A stretch of 64,000 bases of DNA from Ornithinibacillus contaminans (GTDB lineage Bacteria; Bacillota; Bacilli; Bacillales; Amphibacillaceae). This document shows, piece by piece, positions 50,449 through 59,499 of the stretch. Both the position numbers and the translations under genes were made by a program. How positions within the stretch are numbered: the first letter of the stretch is position 1; each line of letters begins with the position of its first letter. Below the pieces are notes generated by a model. The model had not been told where the DNA came from. It saw only the letters and a list, made by a program, of their open reading frames with translations, and ran no database searches. The stretch spans positions 1-64,000 of the forward strand of contig NZ_LDPV02000044.1 in assembly GCF_001038425.2 (NCBI RefSeq), written 5' to 3'.

Positions 50449-52634
50449 CCCAATATACGGTTGATTAAATTTTTCCATAAATTAGACATTTCCTGTTCAG
50501 CAACAAGGTTTCCACCATTTTGATAGATTAACCGTTCATAGTTCGCTGTTAGGCGCCCCATTTCATCACTGCCATACCAACTATCAATCCGTTTCGCAAA
50601 TTCTCGTAACGTCTGATCTGGCTTCTTGCTAAATCCTTTGTGCTTCAATAGCTTCAGAACATAGTGATAGGCTTGTTGATACGTAGCTGCATCCTGACGT
50701 TTCCGAATTTTTCTCTCGATAAAATAGACTTGAATCTGATACCTCTTCCAATAAGCAAGCACAAGAACTAGTAGGAGAATAACTGCCGCAATGACACCAT
50801 GCACCCAGGTCAACTCTAACGTAAATGAATCTGTATCCTTTTTCTGACCACTCACTTCTACAGCTTCTTCCTCTGCTTGCTCTGGCTTTTCAGGTTGCTG
50901 CTGAACTTCTGGCGCTTCTAATGGGTCTTCCTCGTCATTACTAGTATCCACCGCAAAATCATTCGGTACATCAAAGCCCTGTGTCGGTTCAAATGGTACC
51001 CAACCTACTTGTGGAAAATATACTTCTACCCAAGAATGTGCATTCGCATTTGTTACCTGATAAACATCATAGCCACTGTCATCGATATTTTCCTGTGCCT
51101 TTTCCCCACTCGTAAAGCCCTTAACCCATCTAGCTGGTATATCCAGTGTACGAAGCATTACAACCATGGCTGAGGAAAAGTTATCACAATAGCCTACTTT
51201 TGTTTCAAATAAAAACTGATCCACATAATCTTGGTTAATTCCTGGTACTGCCACATCTGTCGTTTGGTACTCATATCCATTGGCACTAAAATAGCTTTCC
51301 ACAGCACGAACCTTATCATATGGCGAGTCAAAGTTTATGGTAATCTCTTGTGCTAACTCAGTAATCCTGTCCGGTAATGATTGTGGAAGCTGTGTATATT
51401 GTGCTAAAAGTTCAGGATCCTCGATCGGTAGCTCCTCACGCATTGTATCTATGGGATAGGCTGGATAATCATATTCAATCCTGTAACCCTCTAAACTAGT
51501 TTCTTCTTGCAATAGCTCTGTTCGAATTTCTCCAGAGTTCTCATTTACTAATAAGCTCACATCCGGATTACCCAGTTCCACCTGACGGATACCGTACGGA
51601 TAAATAAGCTTCGGAATTTGTGTATCACCTGAGAAAACTAATGAGACATCCAATTGCTCCGTTTCTAATGCTGGATCGAACGTCTCCAATGAAATTTCCT
51701 CTGCTGCTTGTTCACTATACGTGGCATTATCAGAGGTAATCCAGCCTTTTCCGGTATAGACATCCTTGGACTCAATCCGGAAATAACTTGGTTTCGTCAT
51801 ATAGGCTTGAAATACAGAGCTATAATCCTGGACGAATGACCCACCTAGCCGTGAATCATCTTCTCCGTAGCCAACCTTTTGGATACCAAATCCACCGACA
51901 CCGCCAATTCCACCGGAGGCACTTTTCAGAAATGGAACTGGATCAGGCCATTGCGCTTCAAACTTTGGTGCAGTATATCCTACCATCGATGAAAATAGCA
52001 CCATAGCAATCAACGGCAGAATCCAAATAGACCTTACTCGCATGCCATTGGATTGAATATTTTCCCGTTGCATCTCCTTTAATACATTTGCTAGACCTAA
52101 CGCTAGAAAAGAAATAACAAACGTCCGAAAAATAGCCCAATTTGCTTGATAGACTGTGAAGGTATCTAGCAGTGTCACGAAAATAAAGGTCAAAATACTA
52201 AACACTAATACATGCTTCATTTGTACAAACCAATAGTATAGTAAATAGCTCATCAACCAAATGACGAGTAAAAACAACAGCGTCCGAAACATGTCTGTTA
52301 GGTTAAACCATTCTCTTGCAATTAATGCCTCAACATTAAACATCAAGTCCGAAAACACACTACCAAGGAAGCTTTTGTCCGGAAGTTTTGATGCAAAAAT
52401 CCCATGTAAAACGACAATAATACCGAACCCTTTTACAGGAACCGTAATCCACCATTTTACCTGTAGCAGGGTAATAAAGCAACATAACAACGTATAAAGA
52501 ATAAAGACACCAATATAAGCTGTATCGGTTACCTCTTCAATCGGATATAACCATTCAAAAAACAACAAAAGTCCAGCTATATACAAAATAGTTGTATAAA
52601 TGAATGGGGTATTGGATTGTTTGAATCGTCTCAC
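50445..52634 (-). CDS. yebA: Membrane transglutaminase-like protein (YebA)
   Basis: 729-aa protein of the TgpA/DUF3488 family. An N-terminal domain has about six to seven membrane helices (residues 1-220). A large external domain has the transglutaminase core (Cys in VGYCDNFSSAMVVMLRTLDI, His in NANAHSWVEVYFP, and WVPFEPT). The third triad residue is Glu in place of the usual Asp. A single membrane helix follows near 615-640 (HGVIAAVILLLVLVLAYWK), then a cytoplasmic DUF4129-like tail. It overlaps the DUF58 gene by 4 nt. The same gene order moxR-DUF58-transglutaminase is known in B. subtilis (yeaC-yeaD-yebA). Substrate unknown. Confidence 0.9.
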   Translation of the reverse strand: MRRFKQSNTPFIYTTILYIAGLLLFFEWLYPIEEVTDTAYIGVFILYTLLCCFITLLQVKWWITVPVKGFGIIVVLHGIFASKLPDKSFLGSVFSDLMFNVEALIAREWFNLTDMFRTLLFLLVIWLMSYLLYYWFVQMKHVLVFSILTFIFVTLLDTFTVYQANWAIFRTFVISFLALGLANVLKEMQRENIQSNGMRVRSIWILPLIAMVLFSSMVGYTAPKFEAQWPDPVPFLKSASGGIGGVGGFGIQKVGYGEDDSRLGGSFVQDYSSVFQAYMTKPSYFRIESKDVYTGKGWITSDNATYSEQAAEEISLETFDPALETEQLDVSLVFSGDTQIPKLIYPYGIRQVELGNPDVSLLVNENSGEIRTELLQEETSLEGYRIEYDYPAYPIDTMREELPIEDPELLAQYTQLPQSLPDRITELAQEITINFDSPYDKVRAVESYFSANGYEYQTTDVAVPGINQDYVDQFLFETKVGYCDNFSSAMVVMLRTLDIPARWVKGFTSGEKAQENIDDSGYDVYQVTNANAHSWVEVYFPQVGWVPFEPTQGFDVPNDFAVDTSNDEEDPLEAPEVQQQPEKPEQAEEEAVEVSGQKKDTDSFTLELTWVHGVIAAVILLLVLVLAYWKRYQIQVYFIERKIRKRQDAATYQQAYHYVLKLLKHKGFSKKPDQTLREFAKRIDSWYGSDEMGRLTANYERLIYQNGGNLVAEQEMSNLWKNLINRILG

Positions 52635-53902
52635 AATGTTTTCACCTCAATCGGGTCCTGGACTAATTCTTTCTCTGTCAACAGGCATACACTAATTCCT
52701 TCATTGCGTAATTGCTGGATAATTCGGTGCTCCTGCATGGAAACTCGTTTTTCCGCTTGAATAAACATAATCATAAGCTTCTTTTCACGTAGCCTCACAT
52801 GCCCAAGTGTATCTTTCAGCTGCTCATCTAGATGCGTCGTTACTAAAATAACGTAAAAACTACTCGTGATTTTCAGCATTTCTTCTTTTAGTTTTTTCGA
52901 AAATGCATAATTGGAACTTGGTTGTACCTGTGTTAAATGCCTGCGTATCCATTCCATTTTCGTTGGGTCATGCTTTACCGGAAAAAATACAGTATCTGTC
53001 CCAATCGATAGGAACCCTACTTGAGAAGCCTGTCTGCGAATCGTGTCCATTAACGAGATACTCATCTCAACTGTAGCTTCATAGGCTAATAGATTCATTC
53101 CCTTGTAATAGCAATTATCTAAAACAATCAATGTATCGGTACTTTTTTCCTGTTCAAATTCCTTAGTCATCACATCGTTTTTCTTAGCCGTTTGCTTCCA
53201 ATCAATCCAAGAAAACTTATCACCAGGCATGTATTCCCGAATTCCGGTCGCAACATTTGTATTCTTTAAATTCATTGCCAATGATGCAATAGATCCCTGT
53301 TCATAACTGTTCATTTTTTCCACCATTTGAACAGCTCTTTCTACTGGATAAACCATTAATTCACTTGTAACAGGATAGATATGCTCCTTTTTCACTAACC
53401 CGAATATATCACCAATTTTCACCCGGATAGCTGGAAGCACATGATTTCCTCGTGGGAGCTGATCTAACTCATAGACAATTTCCATATTCCGCTTGAACCA
53501 CGGAAAAATTATCTTTTTAAAATGCCTACTTGTGAATAACTTGTTCGGATGCTCTAAATACTGATACTTCGCATGCCTTATATCGACACGATTTAAGCTC
53601 TTCGGTAAGACTTCCTCTACGATACAATAATGAATCGGAAAGGGTAGCGTTCTATTAATCTTAATGGTCACGGTTAAATGATCCCCTGTTGCCACCACAT
53701 GGCGCTTCATCAATCGTTGAACCTTCCACCTCGATATCGGATACAACGATAATCCGATTAGATATAAAAAGATTGGTAGAAAGCTAAAAAACAAGAACCA
53801 GCTCGTAAATCCCCCTTGAAACATTGCATAAGCAAATAGTAATAGAAACAAAACCAGACTGAAGAGAAGATTACGTAAAAACAGAAACGACTGGTTCATC
53901 AA
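52631..53902 (-). CDS. yeaD: DUF58 domain protein (YeaD)
   Basis: 423-aa protein with two N-terminal membrane helices (about 8-28 and 33-52). A cytoplasmic DUF58 domain has the hallmark REYMPGDKFSWIDWKQTAKKNDVMTKEFEQE around 220-252, followed by a von Willebrand A-like fold. DUF58 proteins act with MoxR AAA ATPases as chaperone-type partners in complex assembly. It overlaps both moxR and yebA by 4 nt, so all three are coupled. Confidence 0.9.
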   Translation of the reverse strand: MMNQSFLFLRNLLFSLVLFLLLFAYAMFQGGFTSWFLFFSFLPIFLYLIGLSLYPISRWKVQRLMKRHVVATGDHLTVTIKINRTLPFPIHYCIVEEVLPKSLNRVDIRHAKYQYLEHPNKLFTSRHFKKIIFPWFKRNMEIVYELDQLPRGNHVLPAIRVKIGDIFGLVKKEHIYPVTSELMVYPVERAVQMVEKMNSYEQGSIASLAMNLKNTNVATGIREYMPGDKFSWIDWKQTAKKNDVMTKEFEQEKSTDTLIVLDNCYYKGMNLLAYEATVEMSISLMDTIRRQASQVGFLSIGTDTVFFPVKHDPTKMEWIRRHLTQVQPSSNYAFSKKLKEEMLKITSSFYVILVTTHLDEQLKDTLGHVRLREKKLMIMFIQAEKRVSMQEHRIIQQLRNEGISVCLLTEKELVQDPIEVKTL

Positions 53903-54858
53903 CTAAATTCCTTTCGAATTGGTACAAATGTTTGTTTGACAATTTCCTCCACAATTTGTCTTGCTGTTTTACCATCATATTTTGCTTCAGAGGTTAGGAT
54001 CATCCGATGGGTTAATACATATGGTGCTAAATATTTCACATCGTCCGGAAGCACATAATCACGCCCTGCGATATAAGCATACGCTTTTGCTGCCTTCATT
54101 AAAGCAATCGATCCACGTGGACTGACACCCAGAAAAACAGCATCATGATTCCGTGTTTCCCGTATGAGGTTAACGATGTATTGCTGCACATTTTTCTCCA
54201 TATACACATTGCGAACTTCTTCTTGTATTAACACTAATTCCTCTTTTGTCATTACCGGTGAAATTGTTTCGATGGGGTGATCTTTTGATGTTCTCTCTAG
54301 TAGCTCCAACTCATCTTGCAAGGTTGGATAACCCATTGTTAACTTTAAAATAAAGCGATCAAGTTGAGCTTCTGGAAGTGGATACGTACCTTCGTATTCG
54401 ATAGGATTTTGTGTAGCCATAACAAAGAAAGGTTTATGGAGTGGAATTGTTTTTCCATCTACCGTGACACTTTTTTCTTCCATACCTTCGAGTAGGGCAG
54501 ATTGTGTCTTAGGGGAAGTACGATTTATTTCATCTGCTAGCACGATATTTCCTAAAATTGGTCCACCACGAAATTCAAATTCCATTTCTTTCGGGTTGTA
54601 GATCGATACGCCAGTTACATCTGAAGGCAGTAAATCAGGTGTAAATTGAATTCGTTTAAAATCACAATCCAGTGATTTAGCAAGTGTTCGTACAAGCATT
54701 GTTTTCCCAACACCCGGAACATCCTCTAACAATACGTGACCTTCCGCAAGCAAGGCCACTAAACTTAAAACAGCAACATCTTCTTTTCCAATCATTACTT
54801 TGTTAATGTTCGCCATTACTTTCTCGATTTTTTCGTTATATACCATAGTCTCCTGCAT
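53899..54858 (-). CDS. yeaC: MoxR-family AAA+ ATPase (YeaC)
   Basis: 319-aa AAA+ ATPase of the MoxR branch. Walker A is LEDVPGVGKTMLVRTLAKSL (about 39-58), Walker B is NIVLADEINRTSPKTQSALLE, and sensor 1 is FFVMATQNPIEYEGTYPLPE. A Lid domain follows with YVLPDDVKYLAPYVLTHR. It probably remodels a partner with the downstream DUF58 and transglutaminase products. ATG at 54858 is 9 nt after GAGGGG; a second ATG four codons later is possible. It heads the three-gene unit. Confidence 0.93.
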   Translation of the reverse strand: MQETMVYNEKIEKVMANINKVMIGKEDVAVLSLVALLAEGHVLLEDVPGVGKTMLVRTLAKSLDCDFKRIQFTPDLLPSDVTGVSIYNPKEMEFEFRGGPILGNIVLADEINRTSPKTQSALLEGMEEKSVTVDGKTIPLHKPFFVMATQNPIEYEGTYPLPEAQLDRFILKLTMGYPTLQDELELLERTSKDHPIETISPVMTKEELVLIQEEVRNVYMEKNVQQYIVNLIRETRNHDAVFLGVSPRGSIALMKAAKAYAYIAGRDYVLPDDVKYLAPYVLTHRMILTSEAKYDGKTARQIVEEIVKQTFVPIRKEFS

Positions 54859-55053
54859 CCTCTAAACGCCCCTCTGCATAAATTACTAGTACCCTTTAAC
54901 TATACTAAAAATCCACGCGTTAGTAAAAGGATACTTAATATATATTATTTTCAGAAAAACAGTTCCCTAAACCTCTTTTTGATGAAAAAAAGCCCATTCT
55001 GGAGAGAATTGGGCTTTTGTCTTGGGCGCTGGTTTGGCGCTGGTTTGGTGGAC

Positions 55054-55321
55054 GGGCGATGTTTCTGGAGGTTCGGGCGATGTTCCGCTGGTTCGGGCGA
55101 TACTTCTAGATTTCGGGCGATGTTCCGCTGGTTCGGGCGATACTTCTGGATTTCGGGCGATGTTCTGCTGGTTCGGGCGATACTTCTAGATTTCGAGCGA
55201 TGTTCCGCTCGTTCGGGCGATACTTCTGGATTTCGAGCGATATTCTGCTGGTTCGGGCGATACTTCTGGATTTCGAGCGATATTCTGCTGGTTCGGGCGA
55301 TACTTCTGGATTTCGAGCGAT
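55054..55321. repeat. 20-bp tandem array, seed GGGCGAT
   Basis: GGGCGAT (later GAGCGAT) begins at 55054, 55075 (21-bp step), then every 20 bp from 55095 to 55315. Tails alternate (GTTCCGCTGGTTC and ACTTCTAGATTTC), giving a 40-bp unit. The seed matches the array between purH and purN in reverse orientation. Frames through the array are open on both strands only because stop codons are rare in the unit; 20 is not divisible by 3 and there is no Shine-Dalgarno. Confidence 0.93.
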
Positions 55322-55347
55322 GTTCCTACTCCTTAGGTTAATGGCAT

Positions 55348-55520
55348 CTGCTGATATTTCAGGATAATGGCTGATGTTTCCGGATTTCTGCTGATATCCT
55401 AAAATATCTGCTGATACTTCTGCTTTTTCTGCTGATATTCCCATATATCTGCTGATACCACCACGTTTTCTGCTGATGTTTCCATATATCTGCTGATACC
55501 ACCGCTTTTTCTGCTGAAAC
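55348..55520. repeat. 20-bp tandem array, seed CTGCTGAT, adjoining the GGGCGAT array
   Basis: CTGCTGAT or GCTGAT at 55348, 55368, 55388, 55408, 55429, 55449, 55470, 55490 and 55511: steps of 20 with occasional 21. The seed is the one of the 43-kb and 63-kb arrays. It follows the GGGCGAT array after only 27 bp, so two seed families share one locus. Confidence 0.92.
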
Positions 55521-55639
55521 GATCCTGCCCAGCCCTCCTACACTAGCCGACCTTGCCTACCCCACCAGCCAGCGAGGGTACCCGCACCCCCGAGTTCCCA
55601 GTACCATAGCACAAACCCCGCGTCAGCACTCAACCACAC

Positions 55640-57157
55640 CTACCCTCTCACATCCACTGCCTCACTCAAAATTGGATTCCCCATCACATCTATCCACAGG
55701 CCTGATTGCTCTAGTTGATAGGCGAGCTGTAACAGACGATGCTCTTCCCCTTTAGATGCCATTACCTGCACGCCAAGTGGTAAGCCTTCTGCGGACTGAT
55801 AAACCGGAAGTGAAACAGCTGGTTGTCCGGTTAAATTAGCCAGCTGGGTAAATGGTGTATAGGTTAAGCTCGGTAGGAACATGTCATAAATTAACGCTTG
55901 TTGGCCGCTCTTATCTAATCGGGCAACCCGTTCACGAAGCTCTGCTTGCGCGTCGGCAGAATGCGTTAGCTCCCCGACTTTTGGTGCTGTATACGCAGTA
56001 GCTGGTGTGATGTAAAAATCATATTCCCGATGGAGTTCGGCCATTTGTGCTGCGGCTGTATCCCAAGCAGCTAGGCTTGCCGTAAACTCAGCTGCACTGA
56101 CTGATTTTCCAGCAACATTCATTAACCACGTTTCAATTTCCATATCATCCGCGGTCAACTCCCGCCCCTGTAATGCCTCTAATTCAACCACCATGGCTGA
56201 AATTTCGCCACAGTTCATCAAGTAGTAATTACGCATTAATTGAATGCCATCCACGCCATTTTCTTTTTCCTCCACATGATGACCTTGTGCTTCCAACCAC
56301 GTGACAACTTGTTTAACAGCTGACTCTGCATCGTTTGATACAGGCGTTCCGACCGGAGATTTCGTTGAAAACGCAATTCGTAACTTTTGATTAAACGGTT
56401 GTGCCATCTGCTTCTGGAAGCTTCCAGGGAATAGCGGGGTCTGAAACGCCGCTTCTGGTTGAACTACCTGCACCATATCGAGTAATGCCGCACTATCTCG
56501 AACTGTCCGTGATAAGGCAAAATCAATCGATGCGCCTTGCCATTGTCGTCCTACACCTGGTCCAACAGGGGTGCGACCTCGTGTTGGTTTCAAGCCGAAC
56601 AAGCCAGAAAATGACGCTGGAATACGGATTGATCCACCACCGTCACTAGCTCCTGCCATTGGTACAATACCAGCCGCAATCGCAGCAGCCGTACCGCCAC
56701 TTGATCCACCTGGAGAGTGTTCTACATTCCACGGATTTCTCGAAGGGCCATATAGAACGGGTTCTGATATATTTTTCAATCCGAATTCAGGTGTATTCGT
56801 ATGACCCAAAAAGATAAAACCTGCTTGTTGAAGCTTGTCCACATAGTTCGAATTTTGCTTAGCAAAGCTAGACCGAAGTAGCCTAGAGCCTGACGTTAAC
56901 GGCTCCCCTTTTAATCGTTGGGAGATGTTTTTCAGTAAAAATGGCACCCCACTAAAACCACTAGAATCTACTGTGATGCTTTCTGCTTCCTGTAATGCTT
57001 TTTCTTTCCGCTCGTGAACAACGGCGTTTAAAGCTGGATTAACCTTTTCTAATTGCCGGAAGCTTAAAGACACTAGCTCCCTTGGTGTTACTTCTCTATT
57101 TCGAATTAATGCTGCCATGTCAGTAGCATCTAATGTTAAATAGGTTCTTAGATCCAT
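55640..57157 (-). CDS. Amidase (amidase-signature family)
   Basis: 505-aa amidase. Catalytic Lys lies in GVPFLLKNIS. The signature block is EHSPGGSSGGTAAAIAAGIV, and the nucleophile Ser is in ASDGGGSIRIPASFSGLFG. The triad is intact. It resembles 6-aminohexanoate-cyclic-dimer hydrolase/aryl-acylamidase-like proteins, not GatA, as no gatC or gatB is adjacent. Substrate unknown. It has no signal peptide, so it is cytoplasmic. ATG at 57157 after GAGGTG. It stands alone on the minus strand, divergent from the app operon. Acting on imported peptide or amide substrates would fit, but is not shown. Confidence 0.85.
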   Translation of the reverse strand: MDLRTYLTLDATDMAALIRNREVTPRELVSLSFRQLEKVNPALNAVVHERKEKALQEAESITVDSSGFSGVPFLLKNISQRLKGEPLTSGSRLLRSSFAKQNSNYVDKLQQAGFIFLGHTNTPEFGLKNISEPVLYGPSRNPWNVEHSPGGSSGGTAAAIAAGIVPMAGASDGGGSIRIPASFSGLFGLKPTRGRTPVGPGVGRQWQGASIDFALSRTVRDSAALLDMVQVVQPEAAFQTPLFPGSFQKQMAQPFNQKLRIAFSTKSPVGTPVSNDAESAVKQVVTWLEAQGHHVEEKENGVDGIQLMRNYYLMNCGEISAMVVELEALQGRELTADDMEIETWLMNVAGKSVSAAEFTASLAAWDTAAAQMAELHREYDFYITPATAYTAPKVGELTHSADAQAELRERVARLDKSGQQALIYDMFLPSLTYTPFTQLANLTGQPAVSLPVYQSAEGLPLGVQVMASKGEEHRLLQLAYQLEQSGLWIDVMGNPILSEAVDVRG

Positions 57158-57455
57158 AAATCACACCTCGAATTTTCTTCTTTTCTACAGTGTATCACCT
57201 GTCGTTCAATATTTGAATTTGCATGGTCATACTTTCCTATTCGTCTTACTAAGAAAAATTGTATACACGCTCTTTCGTACTACATTTAACCAAAAAAATC
57301 TAATAAACAAGCCACTTTTACTATTACGATGAATAATAGTAAACGACCTGTCATAGTATGTTACGAATACCAGAAACCTTCGCCAACTAGAGAGAAGAAA
57401 AAAGCAGAGAGTATATTACCGTAACACGTACTAACTAATGATTGGGGTGTCTTTC
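57158..57455. other. Divergent intergenic region upstream of appD
   Basis: 298 bp without genes between the divergent amidase and appD genes. It holds the palindrome TTTACTATTA...TAATAGTAAA (57317-57343). No clear promoter hexamers or riboswitch are recognised. Confidence 0.5.
57317..57343. promoter_or_regulatory. Perfect inverted repeat upstream of appD
   Basis: TTTACTATTA and TAATAGTAAA arms (10 bp) with a 7-nt loop, 113 bp before appD, without a T tail. An operator is more likely than a terminator. Regulator unknown. Confidence 0.45.
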
Positions 57456-58460
57456 ATGAGGCCAAATCCGCTTCTAGCTGTTAATCAATTAAAAACGTAT
57501 TTTTACTTGGACCAGAAAAAAATTGCAAAAGCTGTTGATGGTGTTTCTTTTACTGTCCAACCTGGAGAAACAGTAGCAATAGTTGGAGAATCTGGTAGTG
57601 GAAAAAGTATTACTGCACTATCCATCATGAAACTAATCGAGAAGCCTGGCGAAATAGTGGAAGGAACCATCACGTTAAACCAGCAAGACCTTACGAATCT
57701 ATCAGCAAAACAAATGACAAAACTACGTGGAAATGAAATCGCAATGGTGTTCCAGGAACCAATGACCGCCTTAAATCCCGTATTCACCATCGGAAACCAA
57801 TTAACAGAAACGCTCCGGAAGCATCGAAGCATGACGAAACAAGAAGCCCAACTAGAGGCTATCAATCTATTAAAAACCGTTGGAATATCTCGAGCAGACG
57901 AAATAATTCACGAGTACCCACATCAACTCTCTGGCGGAATGCGTCAACGCGTTATGATTGCCATGGCTATTTCCTGCCACCCAAAGCTCCTAATCGCAGA
58001 TGAACCAACAACAGCCTTAGATGTCACTATACAAGCCCAAATTCTAGATTTAATGGTAGAAATGAAGGAAGAACTGGATATGGCATTGCTACTCATTACC
58101 CATGACCTTGGCATCGTATCCGAATACGCAGATCGTGTGTTAGTCATGTATGGTGGACAAATTGTGGAAGAGGCCCCAACTAGAGAATTATTGCGTACCA
58201 CGAAACATCCCTATACGAAGGGATTACTAGAAAGCCTGCCTAACCTAAAAGAAGATGTTGACCGTCTAGGAACGATCAAGGGAACCGTTCCTCCGGCATA
58301 CGACCTTCCTACTGGCTGTCGATTTTATACTCGTTGTCCATTTGCCATGGAAAAATGCAAGCACTCCAATCCAGATTTAATTGAAATAACAAACAACCAT
58401 GTCGTACGCTGCTATCTTTACGAAAAGGAGGAAATGCAGAGTGTCGAGTCCAACACCTAA
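57456..58460 (+). CDS. appD: Oligopeptide ABC transporter ATPase AppD
   Basis: Cytoplasmic ATPase of a peptide importer. The 334-aa protein has Walker A GESGSGKS, Q-loop VFQEPMTALNPVF, signature LSGGMRQRVMIAMA and Walker B LLIADEPTTALDV. The C-terminal oligo_HPY domain has cysteines CRFYTRCPFAMEKC. ATG at 57456 is 7 nt after GGGGTG, better than the ATG at 57438. The order D-F-A-B-C equals the B. subtilis app operon. It overlaps appF by 20 nt. Opp or Dpp specificity cannot be told apart by sequence alone. Confidence 0.88.
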   Translation: MRPNPLLAVNQLKTYFYLDQKKIAKAVDGVSFTVQPGETVAIVGESGSGKSITALSIMKLIEKPGEIVEGTITLNQQDLTNLSAKQMTKLRGNEIAMVFQEPMTALNPVFTIGNQLTETLRKHRSMTKQEAQLEAINLLKTVGISRADEIIHEYPHQLSGGMRQRVMIAMAISCHPKLLIADEPTTALDVTIQAQILDLMVEMKEELDMALLLITHDLGIVSEYADRVLVMYGGQIVEEAPTRELLRTTKHPYTKGLLESLPNLKEDVDRLGTIKGTVPPAYDLPTGCRFYTRCPFAMEKCKHSNPDLIEITNNHVVRCYLYEKEEMQSVESNT

Positions 58461-59451
58461 TCTTCCATTCAAAGACGAGAAGCTCCTAGACGTTCTTCAT
58501 ATAAAAAAATATTTTCCAATCAAAGGAGGGATTTTCAAGCGAACAGTTGGTCATTTAAAAGCAGTTGATGATGTTTCGTTCTCCGTTTATAAGGGAGAGA
58601 CCGTTGGAATTGTTGGAGAATCCGGTTCTGGAAAATCAACACTAGGTCGCGTTATTTTACGACTACTGGATCCAACTGATGGTGAAATTCACTTTGAAGG
58701 TAAAGACATTTCAGGACTTACGGCACGAAAGGTGAGACCATTCAGACGCGATATGCAAATGGTGTTCCAAGACCCATTTGGATCGCTCAATTCGAAGATG
58801 AGTGTTGCAGAGCTCATTGAGGAACCATTACTCGTGCAAACTTCCCTATCAAAAGCCGAACGAAAAGAAAAGGCGATTGCAATGATGGAAAAAGTTGGCT
58901 TGCGAGCGGAGGATCGGCTTAAATATCCGCATGAGTTCTCAGGGGGTCAGCGCCAACGGATCAGTATTGCACGAGCACTTATTATCAATCCAAAGCTAGT
59001 AATTTGCGATGAACCTGTTTCCGCATTAGATGTCTCCATTCAAGCACAGGTATTGAATTTAATGAAGGATTTACAGGATGAGCTATCGTTAACCTACCTT
59101 TTCATCGCACATGATCTTAGTGTTGTGAAGCATATAAGTGACCGGATTGCCGTCATGTACCTAGGGAGAATTGTGGAAATTGCACCGAAACAAGCTCTTT
59201 ACAATAATGCATTACACCCGTATACACAGGGACTGTTAGCGTCCATTCCGGAAGTAGATTTGGACGGTACTAACCAGAAAAGAGAAAAGATACGTATTGA
59301 AGGGGACTTACCAAGCGCTGTTCATCCACCATCAGGCTGTCCATTTCGCACCCGGTGTCCAAAAGCCCATGAACGCTGCGCAGTGGATCGACCTGATTTA
59401 ACAAAGGTTGGGGAGGATGAGCATTTTGTCGCCTGTCACCTTTATACGTAA
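58441..59451 (+). CDS. appF: Oligopeptide ABC transporter ATPase AppF
   Basis: Second ATPase of the importer, 336 aa. Walker A is GESGSGKSTLGR, the signature is FSGGQRQRISIARAL, and Walker B is LVICDEPVSALDVSIQ. The C-terminal Cys-rich oligo_HPY tail has GCPFRTRCPKAHERC. The start is GTG at 58441, 9 nt after GGAGG; the longer frame lies inside appD. It heterodimerises with AppD and couples to AppB/AppC. Confidence 0.9.
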   Translation: MSSPTPNLPFKDEKLLDVLHIKKYFPIKGGIFKRTVGHLKAVDDVSFSVYKGETVGIVGESGSGKSTLGRVILRLLDPTDGEIHFEGKDISGLTARKVRPFRRDMQMVFQDPFGSLNSKMSVAELIEEPLLVQTSLSKAERKEKAIAMMEKVGLRAEDRLKYPHEFSGGQRQRISIARALIINPKLVICDEPVSALDVSIQAQVLNLMKDLQDELSLTYLFIAHDLSVVKHISDRIAVMYLGRIVEIAPKQALYNNALHPYTQGLLASIPEVDLDGTNQKREKIRIEGDLPSAVHPPSGCPFRTRCPKAHERCAVDRPDLTKVGEDEHFVACHLYT

Positions 59452-59499
59452 TAAAAATCCATACAAGTCATTCATATTATTTAAAAAGGGGGAAACAAA

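Noticed and set aside
54979-55444. Long open frames on both strands through the 55-kb array
   Set aside because: Open only because the 20-bp unit lacks stops in those frames. The translated text is a 20-residue periodic string, no Shine-Dalgarno is seen, and both strands are open at once.
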